NCBI GenBank assembly: GCA_016794565.1
Contig: JAEUHQ010000070.1
Coordinates: 1-51,973, forward strand
Direction: 5' to 3'
DNA length: 51,973 nucleotides
Source: Planctomycetota bacterium
GTDB lineage: Bacteria > Planctomycetota > UBA1135 > UBA2386
In this document: one piece after another, positions 8,725-16,426 of the stretch
Numbering within the stretch: the stretch's first letter is position 1
Layout of the letters: each line of letters opens with the position of its first letter
The notes under the pieces: generated by a model
Database searches by the model: none
What the model saw: only the letters and a program-made list of their open reading frames with translations
What the model was told of the DNA's origin: nothing
Program-made: the position numbers and the translations under genes

Positions 8725-11385
8725 TCAGCGCGACGCGGCCTCCCCGGCCGCGGCCCACGCCGGGTCGTCACGATACACGCTGCCCGCACCGAAGTTCTCG
8801 ACCCAATTGCGGCCGTCGCAGCCGATCCCCATCTCGGTGTGGCTCGGGTCGAGCAGGTTGCGGTGGTGGCCCGAAGACGTGCACCAGGCATTGTGAGCGC
8901 CGAGCGCACCGTCGTGCAGGGCGATGTTCTCGCTGACTCCCGCGTTGTAGCCCGCCAGCCGCATGCGGTCGTAGGGCGTCGTGCGCCCCGGGGTCGGCGA
9001 CATGTGCGAGAAGTAGCCGAGCTTCGTCATCTCCTCGGCGTGTCCCTGCGCGGCGTTGCAGACGACCCTCACGACGGCGAGCGGCCGGTGGCGGAACATC
9101 GCGCGGTACTCGTTCGTGATCGCGAGCAGCTCGCGAGCGGACGAACCGACCTGCTTGCCCGCGATCGCATTGAACGCCTCGACCCGCCGCCACTCCTCGA
9201 TCTCGGCGCGTTCGGATGCGTCGACGCAGTAGTCGCGGATCGAAACGGCGTCGCCGGCGGGCAGTGCGCGCGCCCAACCGATCTTCGCCATCGCCGCCGG
9301 ATCGAGCGCGCCGAGGCTGGAGAGGTTCCTGGCGAGCCAGTCGATGCGGTCGAGGTCCCCGTGCATCGACGCCGGCACACGCACCTTGATGCGCTCGTCC
9401 TTCCAGATCACGCGCACGGCCGTGACGAGGCGATTCACCTCCGCCTGCACACGATTGTACTCGGCGAACTTGTCGGCCGACACCGCGGGCGGCCGGTAGG
9501 GATAGAAGTACTTCACCTCGTCGTAGATGAGCGCCTTCGCTTCCTGGCGAGCCGCGTCGAGCAGCCGGCGCTGTTCGGCGAGACGATCGAGCTGCTTCTT
9601 CAGGCCGCTGCCGTCGACCTTCGCGATGCGCTGGTCGAACTGCTTCTTCAGCGCGGTCGTGAGAACGGCGACCGCGTCGGGGCCGGATGCCGCCACCTCG
9701 GCGAGCACCTTGTCCCGCGCGGCCGGGTCGCGGTCCGCGAGCGCGGTGTCGAGGCGCGCGGCGAGTTTCTGCCCTTCCTTCTGCAGTTCGACCGAACGCG
9801 CCGACACGAAGCCTTCCTTGCCGAGCGTGTAGCCGCGAGAGTCGACCGGCTCGCCTCGTCCCCGCGAGAGCACGCCATCGATGATTGCCTTCAACGCGGC
9901 GTCGGCCTGCAGTGTCTTCGCCAGCAGCGCCTCCGCGCGCTCGCGGTCGGTGTTCTTGTAGAGCAGCGTCGCCGCGCCGAGTGCAGCCTCGCCGCGCACC
10001 TGGGCCTGGTCGCCGAGCATCGCGATGCCGAGTGCGGACACTTCGACCCAGGTGATGTGCACGGTTCCGTCCGCGGAGGTGCCGACGAGTTCGGAACCCT
10101 GCGTGCTCTGGAGCGTGACGGCGCGACCCGCGGCCGTCGTGCACTTCAGCGTGCGCCCACCCTGCAGCACGTTCGCGATCGCCTGATGCCAGGCGGCGAT
10201 CAGTTCGGCGTCGACGGCGCGGCCTTCGAGTCGGCCGGCGAAGTCCGGGTCGCGGTCGCGCGCGGCTGCTGCGGCTTCGCGCAACACGACCGCCGCTGCG
10301 CCGAAGTCGCCGCGCTCCTCGGCCGACCTCGCGGCATCGAGCTGGGAGCGCAGACCGGCGACGGTCGCGATGCGCGCGGCGTCGTCGACGGCGGGCTTCA
10401 CGAGCGGCGCAGCTTGCTCAGCCGCGGCGGCCTTGGCCTCGCGCACCGCCTGCTCCGCCTTCTGCAACGCTTCGGCCAGCGGCGCGAACTCGGGCGTCGC
10501 GGGGAACCGGTGGCGCGCCACCACCAGCAACCGGGCCGCGTCCGCCGGGTTCGTCGCGGACACACGGTTCGCCTCCGCGACGAGCGCGTTCATCGCCGCG
10601 CGCGCCGTGCCGCGCGCGAAGTCGAGGTGCTGCTGCAGGGCCGAGAGGCCGTCCGCCGCGGCGGCGTCGCCGTTCGCGAGACCTTCCTGCAGGATCGCGA
10701 TCGCCTGCGCGAAGAGCCCTTGATCGAGGAGACGCGTCGCTTCCTTGCGGGCCGCGGCCACCGCGTCCGGCCGGGCGACGGCGGGCGGGTCGATGCGGGC
10801 CGGCGCGGCTTCGTTCGGCGCGGCGGCAGCGGCCGCCGGAGCCTCGGCGAGCGCCGCGGCCTTCGCCTCCGGCGCGTCCGGCGCACTCTCGGCGGCGACC
10901 CGCGTCACCGGCCGGCGCAGCAGCGTCTCCGTCAACGAGCCCCGCACACGGCGCGCCGCGATCGCGACCGCCGGGTTTTCGCCTCCTTCGAGGCCTCGCA
11001 ACTCGAGGATCCACTGCGCGTGGGTGCGGCTGATCGCCGGGTCGAGGACCTGCGCCGTCAGGCGCTCGATCTCGCCGTGGATCGTGTCGAGTTCCCGCTG
11101 CTCGGCTTCGAGGCGCTGGAGCCGATCGTCCTGCGCGTCGCCCCACGCCTGCCGCAGCTTGGCGATCTCGGCGGCCGCGCGTTCGAGCTGACCGTCCTTG
11201 CGTGCGCGCTGCACGATCGCGAGCTCGGCCTGCGCCGAATCGCCGCCGCTCGTCGCGACGACGAAACCGAGGAGACCGACCGCCAGCGCGCCGACGACGA
11301 TCGGCAGGAAGTTCTTCTTCGGCTTCGGGCGGACACGGCCCTCGCTGGAAGACGGCGTGCGAAGTTCGGTGGAGGGTGTCGGCAT
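8725..11385 (-). CDS. Membrane-anchored helical protein with C-terminal CAP/SCP domain
   Basis: An 886-residue protein. A short cytoplasmic tail rich in Thr/Ser/Pro and then KPKK precedes a transmembrane helix (about 26-44). Next come several hundred residues of Ala/Arg/Glu-rich helices with TPR or coiled-coil character. The last 130 residues form a CAP (SCP/PR-1) domain: LAITNEYR, HAEEMTKLGYFSHMSP with the first His, PYDRMRLAGY, SENI, AWCTSSGHHRNLL with the second His, and TEMGIG. Extracytoplasmic bacterial CAP domains are common, but their ligands are mostly unknown. The ATG at 11383-11385 is chosen because the frame upstream has no coding character. It sits between a methyltransferase and an FHA protein in one operon. 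Confidence 0.8.
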   Translation of the reverse strand: MPTPSTELRTPSSSEGRVRPKPKKNFLPIVVGALAVGLLGFVVATSGGDSAQAELAIVQRARKDGQLERAAAEIAKLRQAWGDAQDDRLQRLEAEQRELDTIHGEIERLTAQVLDPAISRTHAQWILELRGLEGGENPAVAIAARRVRGSLTETLLRRPVTRVAAESAPDAPEAKAAALAEAPAAAAAAPNEAAPARIDPPAVARPDAVAAARKEATRLLDQGLFAQAIAILQEGLANGDAAAADGLSALQQHLDFARGTARAAMNALVAEANRVSATNPADAARLLVVARHRFPATPEFAPLAEALQKAEQAVREAKAAAAEQAAPLVKPAVDDAARIATVAGLRSQLDAARSAEERGDFGAAAVVLREAAAAARDRDPDFAGRLEGRAVDAELIAAWHQAIANVLQGGRTLKCTTAAGRAVTLQSTQGSELVGTSADGTVHITWVEVSALGIAMLGDQAQVRGEAALGAATLLYKNTDRERAEALLAKTLQADAALKAIIDGVLSRGRGEPVDSRGYTLGKEGFVSARSVELQKEGQKLAARLDTALADRDPAARDKVLAEVAASGPDAVAVLTTALKKQFDQRIAKVDGSGLKKQLDRLAEQRRLLDAARQEAKALIYDEVKYFYPYRPPAVSADKFAEYNRVQAEVNRLVTAVRVIWKDERIKVRVPASMHGDLDRIDWLARNLSSLGALDPAAMAKIGWARALPAGDAVSIRDYCVDASERAEIEEWRRVEAFNAIAGKQVGSSARELLAITNEYRAMFRHRPLAVVRVVCNAAQGHAEEMTKLGYFSHMSPTPGRTTPYDRMRLAGYNAGVSENIALHDGALGAHNAWCTSSGHHRNLLDPSHTEMGIGCDGRNWVENFGAGSVYRDDPAWAAAGEAASR

Positions 11386-11443
11386 TGGCGAGTCGAACGG
11401 GGCGCAGCGGGGCCTGCAAGCGCCGATTCGGAGGGCGCGGATC

Positions 11444-12328
11444 CTACCCGCGCGCCGCGCGGCCGGGAGGCGCCGTTCGCGGTTCCAGCCGGCACCACAC
11501 GGACCCCACACGGTCGGCGGTTCGCTCCGCGGACGGCCCCAGGTCGGTCGCGAAGGACGCGGTGGCGAGCCATTCCAGCGGTTCGTCGGCAAGCAGGCGT
11601 CGGAGCCGTTCCAACTCGTCCGCGGTCTGGTTGACGACGACCAGCAGGCCGCCCGGCCGCAGCGAACGCACGACGCGACGGACGAGGCGCCGCGGCCGCC
11701 AGCGCGACAGCGGCATGCCCCATCGCAGAGCCGGGTACGCGGTGAGGAACGGGAAGAGCATCGTCACGACATCCTGCTCGGGGAGCCGCACCGACGCCGC
11801 GTCGGCCACTTCGTACCGGACGACGTCGCCCGGGCGCGCCGCGAGCGCCGCGTGGGAACGGGCGTGGTCGGCGCGCGAATGGCCGTCGCGGTAGATCCCG
11901 TGGCCGTCGATCTCGAATCCGCGCAGCACCACCGCCCGCGGCTCGGCGGGCTCGCCGTGCCGCGACAGCCAGCGCTGCAGGGCCGTCGCGTAGTGGAAGT
12001 CGCCGCTGCCCACGTCGATCGCACGGACGGCACCGCTCGCCGTGCGCGGAATCGCGATGCCACGCGTCAGCGCCTCGAGGTTCTCCAGCAACGCGAGGTT
12101 CCCGGCCCACGCCGCGATGGTCGAACGGCGCTCGAGGTCGCCGAGATCGAAGCGAGCGACGAGCCTCCGCACACGCGTCGAGGCTCCCGGTGCGAACAGT
12201 CCGGCCTTCTCCTCGTTCACGAGATCGGCCGGTCCGCGCTGCCAGCCGAGGCCGCTGCGCACTGCGAACGCGAGCTCGTTCCCAGGCGCCCGGAGGGCGG
12301 CCATGCACCGGCGCAGCAGCGTTGCCAT
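11444..12328 (-). CDS. Class I SAM-dependent methyltransferase
   Basis: A 294-residue protein with a Rossmann methyltransferase core: motif I AIDVGSGDFHYATAL (about residues 100-114), an acidic loop FEIDGHG after beta-2, VADAASVRL, then DVVTMLFPFLTAYPALRWG and RSLRPGGLLVVVNQT (motif III region). The first 90 residues are helical. The substrate cannot be told from sequence; small-molecule and protein targets both remain possible. It heads the leftward operon, 58 bp upstream of the CAP-domain gene, and is divergent from the twin-FHA gene across 118 bp. Confidence 0.75.
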   Translation of the reverse strand: MATLLRRCMAALRAPGNELAFAVRSGLGWQRGPADLVNEEKAGLFAPGASTRVRRLVARFDLGDLERRSTIAAWAGNLALLENLEALTRGIAIPRTASGAVRAIDVGSGDFHYATALQRWLSRHGEPAEPRAVVLRGFEIDGHGIYRDGHSRADHARSHAALAARPGDVVRYEVADAASVRLPEQDVVTMLFPFLTAYPALRWGMPLSRWRPRRLVRRVVRSLRPGGLLVVVNQTADELERLRRLLADEPLEWLATASFATDLGPSAERTADRVGSVWCRLEPRTAPPGRAARG

Positions 12329-12400
12329 GGGCTCCGCATCGGATCGCAACACGCGTCGGCGTGAGCCGTTCGGGCCCGACCTTTCCCTCGCCGGGCTGTC

Positions 12401-12431
12401 GCATCCGGTCCGGCTTCCTCCTAGCATCCGG
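12401..12431. promoter_or_regulatory. Direct repeat in divergent intergenic region
   Basis: GCATCCGG occurs at 12401-12408 and again at 12424-12431, a 23-bp period (about two helical turns). It lies in the 118-bp gap between the divergent methyltransferase and twin-FHA genes, 15 bp from the ATG at 12447. It could be a shared operator; no binding protein is known. Confidence 0.3.
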
Positions 12432-12446
12432 CGCCCTGGAGCCACG

Positions 12447-13940
12447 ATGACGAGCCTCGAGCTGATCGTCCAACAACTCGGCAAGGAACCCCAGGTCGTC
12501 CCCCTCGCGAAGGCAATGGTGGTCGGACGCTCGAGGCGCGTCGACCTGACCGTCGACGACGACGAGCTCGGGCGCGAACAGTTCCGCATCGGGTTCGACG
12601 GCGACGAACCGTTCCTCGAAGCGCTCGGCACGACCAACCAGACGCTCGTCGACGGCACCGTGCTGCCGGCCGGCTCGAAGCGCCCGTTGTTCGCCGGCAC
12701 GCAGATCCGTGTCGGTCGCACGACGTTCACGCTGCGCACCGCGCAGCGAACCGAGCCGTCGCGCCCCGGCGGCGATTTCCAGGACGCCACGCTCGTCGCG
12801 CCCCGGCCGTCCGGTCCTCGCACGCCACCTCCGCCGCCTCCCGCGCCGCCCGACAGCAGCGACACGAGCGAGCCGATGCGCACGATGCAGGGGGTGCGAC
12901 CCGGATCACGGCAGCCCGACCCGACGCCGATGCCCGCGAAGACGCCGCCACCCGCGCCCAGCGCCGAGCCCGAGCAGACGATCCAGATGCGCGGCGGCTA
13001 CCGGCCCGGCCAGGCGATGCCGCCAACGCCGGCGCCGCCACCGCCACCGAACGACACGTCGGCGCCCGAGCGCACGATCGCCGCACCGCGCCCAGGCCCC
13101 GGCCGCCCGACCCCGCCGCCCCCCCCTGCCGCGCCACCCGCCCCGCCGCGCACCCAGGCGATGCCGGCGAAGAAGCCGCCGGGACCGGAAACCACCGCCC
13201 CCGGGGTGTCGCCCGCGGCGAAGGCGCAGCCCCCGCAATCCGCGCCGCCCGTTCGTCCGACCACGATCGCCGTGATGCCGGTCGACGTCGCGGCGGAGAT
13301 CGGCAAAGCGGACGCCGCCGAAGGTGCGCGAGCGGTCGACGTCGAAGCGCGGCTGCACGAATCGACGCCGCGACTGTTCGTGAAGTGCGAGGGAATGAAG
13401 CGGCGCGTGCGGCTGATGAAGGCGCGCAACATGCTCGGTCGCGCCGAAGCGGTCGACGTGTGCCTGCCGAACGAGTCCGTGTCCGAGCAGCACGCCGAGA
13501 TCCTGTTCGACGGCTCGACCTGGACGCTGCGCGACCGCGGGAGCACGAACGGCAGCTTCGTGGACAACACGCACCTGCGCGGCGGATCGCAGGAACTCGT
13601 GCGCCACTCCCTGATCGGCCTCGGCAACGTACGCGCGATCTTCCTGTTCAACGACCGCCGCGATCGAGGCGGCCAGCGTCGCCTCGAGGAACGCGCGATG
13701 AGGCTGCTGGTGCAGGCCGGGCGCCTGCAGGCGGACGCCGCCCGTGAAGCGATCCGCGTCGCACGCGCCGACGAAGGGCAGTCGATCGCCGAACTGCTGC
13801 TGATGGACACGCCGCTGTCGCCGGCGGAGTGGGCCACCGCGGTCCACACCGCGCGCACGCAGCGCAGCTTCCTCGACGTGATCCGGCCGATGCTCGAGCG
13901 CTTCCGCCGCAACCGTCGCGCGGCGCCGAAGAAGCCATGA
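12447..13940 (+). CDS. Twin-FHA protein with threonine-motif, Pro-rich linker
   Basis: A 497-residue soluble protein. Residues 1-100 are an FHA-like domain (VVGRSRRVDLTV, REQFRIGF, IRVGRTTFTL). Residues about 105-280 are a Pro/Ala linker with four spaced copies of a motif like [D/E/R]xT[L/M/I] followed by RPG or RPS. Residues about 310-410 are a canonical FHA domain: MLGRAEAVDVCLP, SVSEQHAEI, LRDRGSTNGSFV. The last 80 residues are helical and faintly resemble the N-terminal helices of GspE/MshE ATPases. FHA domains bind phosphothreonine peptides, so the linker threonines are plausible phosphosites for a Ser/Thr kinase, with binding in cis or in trans. It heads the redox operon, and its stop overlaps the next start (ATGA). 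Confidence 0.82.
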   Translation: MTSLELIVQQLGKEPQVVPLAKAMVVGRSRRVDLTVDDDELGREQFRIGFDGDEPFLEALGTTNQTLVDGTVLPAGSKRPLFAGTQIRVGRTTFTLRTAQRTEPSRPGGDFQDATLVAPRPSGPRTPPPPPPAPPDSSDTSEPMRTMQGVRPGSRQPDPTPMPAKTPPPAPSAEPEQTIQMRGGYRPGQAMPPTPAPPPPPNDTSAPERTIAAPRPGPGRPTPPPPPAAPPAPPRTQAMPAKKPPGPETTAPGVSPAAKAQPPQSAPPVRPTTIAVMPVDVAAEIGKADAAEGARAVDVEARLHESTPRLFVKCEGMKRRVRLMKARNMLGRAEAVDVCLPNESVSEQHAEILFDGSTWTLRDRGSTNGSFVDNTHLRGGSQELVRHSLIGLGNVRAIFLFNDRRDRGGQRRLEERAMRLLVQAGRLQADAAREAIRVARADEGQSIAELLLMDTPLSPAEWATAVHTARTQRSFLDVIRPMLERFRRNRRAAPKKP

Positions 13941-14869
13941 ACACCGGCATCTGGCGGTCGCGCTTCGCCGTCGGCGCGGCCGGCATCGCGGTGGTCGTGC
14001 TGGGCTGGCACGCCGCTTCCGGCCACACGTTCGGCAGCCGCGACACCGGCAACACCTTGTTCCTGCTGTCGACCGGCTGGCTGGCGGCGATCGCGTTCGT
14101 GCTGCTCGCCGCGTACGCGATCCGCCGCGCGGCGCACCGGCTGCGCCTCAGCCCCGAGTTCGCCTGGAAGGCGAAGCTGCCGAACCTCGAGCGCGCGCAG
14201 TCGGAGCTGATGGAGCTGCACAACCGCGTGCAGCGCCGTGAAGTCACAGGCGCCGCCGCCGCACGCAAGGAAGCGGACCGCATCCTGCGACGCGCCGACG
14301 TGCACCGAGTGTTGTCCGTCGTCGTCGAACCCGATCCGGCGGCGCTCGGGCTCGTCCGGGTGCGCACGGCGCCGAAGGAGCCGCTCGGCCGCCTGGCGCT
14401 CTGGCTGCAGGGCCACGTCTGGCTCGGCCTCGTCGCGGCGCTCCTCGTGATCTGCCACGGCGGGCTGCGGACCGGTTCGACCATGGGCCTCCTGCTGAAC
14501 GCGCTGTCGTTCGCGGTGATCGGCAGCGGCGTGCTCGGCGCGCTGCTGTGGACCTTCGCACCGACGTGGCTCACGCGCGCCGAGCGCGAGCTGTCGATCG
14601 AGAAGGCGTTCGCGCTCCGCGAGCACTACGACCGCAAGGTGGCCGCGGTGGCGGCCGAACTGCGCACGGCCACCGCGACCTCCGCGGCATCGACGCTGCG
14701 CGCCGATCTCTTCGTGCTCACGGGGCAGCGCGAGCTGGTGCAGCGAGAACTGCGCCGTCTCTCGGTGTACCGCGAGATGCTGCGCTTCTGGCGCATCCTG
14801 CACGTCCCCTGCTCGGTGCTGCTGCTCGCGCTGGTGATCGTGCACGTCCTCGGTGTCACCCGGTACTGA
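13937..14869 (+). CDS. Diheme cytochrome b-like membrane protein
   Basis: A 310-residue protein with about five membrane helices (near 10-28, 43-62, 158-178, 186-207, 287-306) and a soluble helical segment between the second and third, plus another before the last. Two helices each carry a pair of histidines exactly 14 residues apart: His160/His174 (HVWLG...CHGG) and His289/His303 (LHVP...VHVLG). H-x13-H in two helices is how cytochrome b proteins hold two stacked b hemes across the membrane. I infer a transmembrane electron conduit between cytoplasmic and periplasmic partners. It is not a recognisable NrfD, bc1 or nitrate reductase gamma subunit. It overlaps the twin-FHA gene by 4 bp and is followed 6 bp later by the Fe-S gene. 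Confidence 0.6.
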   Translation: MNTGIWRSRFAVGAAGIAVVVLGWHAASGHTFGSRDTGNTLFLLSTGWLAAIAFVLLAAYAIRRAAHRLRLSPEFAWKAKLPNLERAQSELMELHNRVQRREVTGAAAARKEADRILRRADVHRVLSVVVEPDPAALGLVRVRTAPKEPLGRLALWLQGHVWLGLVAALLVICHGGLRTGSTMGLLLNALSFAVIGSGVLGALLWTFAPTWLTRAERELSIEKAFALREHYDRKVAAVAAELRTATATSAASTLRADLFVLTGQRELVQRELRRLSVYREMLRFWRILHVPCSVLLLALVIVHVLGVTRY

Positions 14870-14875
14870 TCCGCG

Positions 14876-16426
14876 ATGAGCCTCCGCACCGATCCCGTCG
14901 ACGACCTGCTCGCCACGCCCCTCTTCGCGGACGTCGACAAGAAGCTGCTCGAAGGCGTGCGCAAGGAAGCCGCGATGACGGCCGGCACGTTCGAATGGCC
15001 GGCCGGAGCCGCGCGGCGGACGGGGTTCGTGCGCATCGTCGAAGCCGAAGCCGGCAGCGCTCTCGTCGGCCAGGGCGATCTCACGACGGAACTGATCGTC
15101 GTGCTGTCGGGGCGCGTCGAAGCGGTGCAGGCGCGCGGCGGCCGCCCGCCGTTCACGCATCGCACGTACGGCAAGGGCGAGTGGTTCGGCGAAGTGAGCG
15201 CGCATTCGAACCACCCGGCGCTGTGCACGTACCGCGCGCTCGAACCCGTCGTCGCCGTCGCCATCGAGGCGCGCCTGTTCGCGCGGCTCTACGCCGAGGA
15301 CGAGGAGTGGAAGAACCGCATCGACGCCGGATACCGCGACAATCTCGGCCTGCATCTGCGGGCCTCGAGCCTTTGCCGCGACCTCGACGACGTGGCGATC
15401 GAGACGCTGCAGAAGGGCGCCGAACTGCGCACCGTCGACGAAGGAGATGTCGTCGCAGCGAAGGGCGATCCGGCCGACACGGTGTTCCTGGTTCGCGCCG
15501 GCGCCGTCGCGGCGCACGCCGGACCGGCCAGCGCACCAGGCGAACGCGTGCTGGCGTTCTACAAAGGCAACGCGACGTTCGGCGAACACGCGATCGTCGC
15601 GGACGGCGCGAAGTGGCCGGCGACCTACAAGGCGCTGACGCGCACCGCGCTCGTCGCGATCTCACAGAAGCAGTGGGCCAGACTGCTGCCCGGCGCGCAG
15701 CAGGACCTCCGGCGCGCCGCGAACCGCCTGGTCTCCGCCGCCGACGTCGACGCCGCGCTGCACGGAGCGCCGGCGGACGTCGGCAAGAACCTGCTCGACG
15801 AACTGTTCGTGATGGTCGAGCGCGAGTCGGTCAAGGGCGGCCGGGCGCTCGTGATCGACAAGACGAAGTGCGTGCGCTGCAACATGTGCGTCGAGTCGTG
15901 CGTCGCGGTGCACGACGACCACGTGCCGCGCCTCAGCAAGGTCGGGCCGAAGGTCGCGGCGGACCAGGTGCTCGTCACCGCGTGCTACCACTGCGAAGTG
16001 CCGCAGTGCATGCTGTCATGCGACTACGCGGCGATCCGTCGCGACCCGCAGGGCCGCATCCGCTTCGAGTACGACAACTGCGTCGGCTGTGCCGGCTGCA
16101 TCGACGGCTGTCCCTACGGCGTGATCCGCCTGGTCGAACCCGCGCCCCCGCCAGCGCCGCCGGCTTCGTTCCTCCAGAGCCTCCCGTGGGTCGGCAGGTT
16201 GTTCGGCGCGCCGACCGCACCGCCCGCAGCGCCGGCGCTGCCCGAAGGCGAGAAGGCGCGCACGGCGGGCGCGGGCGGGAAGATGACGCCGGTCGCCGGC
16301 AAGACCATCAAGTGCGACCTCTGCGCCGGCCTGCCCTTCGAGGCCTGCGTCTACAACTGCCCCACGACCGCGATCCTGCGCAAGCAGCCGCAGAGCCTGT
16401 TCGACGCACGCGGAGGCTCGCAATGA
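14876..16426 (+). CDS. Two cNMP-type domains fused to four-cluster [4Fe-4S] ferredoxin
   Basis: A 516-residue soluble protein. Residues about 15-140 and 165-280 are two cyclic-nucleotide-binding-type beta barrels. Their phosphate-binding cassettes keep FGE (GEWFGEVS, NATFGEHA) but lack the conserved Arg, so ligand specificity is uncertain. Residues 325-505 hold sixteen cysteines in four sets: 332/335/338/342, 370/373/378/382, 402/405/408/412 and 480/483/491/495. This is the arrangement of four-cluster electron-transfer subunits such as DmsB/HybA. It should pass electrons between a cytoplasmic donor or acceptor and the cytochrome b-like protein, possibly gated by the sensor domains. The next gene overlaps by 4 bp. 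Confidence 0.85.
   Translation: MSLRTDPVDDLLATPLFADVDKKLLEGVRKEAAMTAGTFEWPAGAARRTGFVRIVEAEAGSALVGQGDLTTELIVVLSGRVEAVQARGGRPPFTHRTYGKGEWFGEVSAHSNHPALCTYRALEPVVAVAIEARLFARLYAEDEEWKNRIDAGYRDNLGLHLRASSLCRDLDDVAIETLQKGAELRTVDEGDVVAAKGDPADTVFLVRAGAVAAHAGPASAPGERVLAFYKGNATFGEHAIVADGAKWPATYKALTRTALVAISQKQWARLLPGAQQDLRRAANRLVSAADVDAALHGAPADVGKNLLDELFVMVERESVKGGRALVIDKTKCVRCNMCVESCVAVHDDHVPRLSKVGPKVAADQVLVTACYHCEVPQCMLSCDYAAIRRDPQGRIRFEYDNCVGCAGCIDGCPYGVIRLVEPAPPPAPPASFLQSLPWVGRLFGAPTAPPAAPALPEGEKARTAGAGGKMTPVAGKTIKCDLCAGLPFEACVYNCPTTAILRKQPQSLFDARGGSQ

Noticed and set aside
8713..11634. A 973-codon open frame antisense to the CAP-domain gene
   Set aside because: It is Arg/Gly/Val-rich low-complexity translation of the opposite strand, has no domain motifs, and the real gene there has a clear CAP domain.
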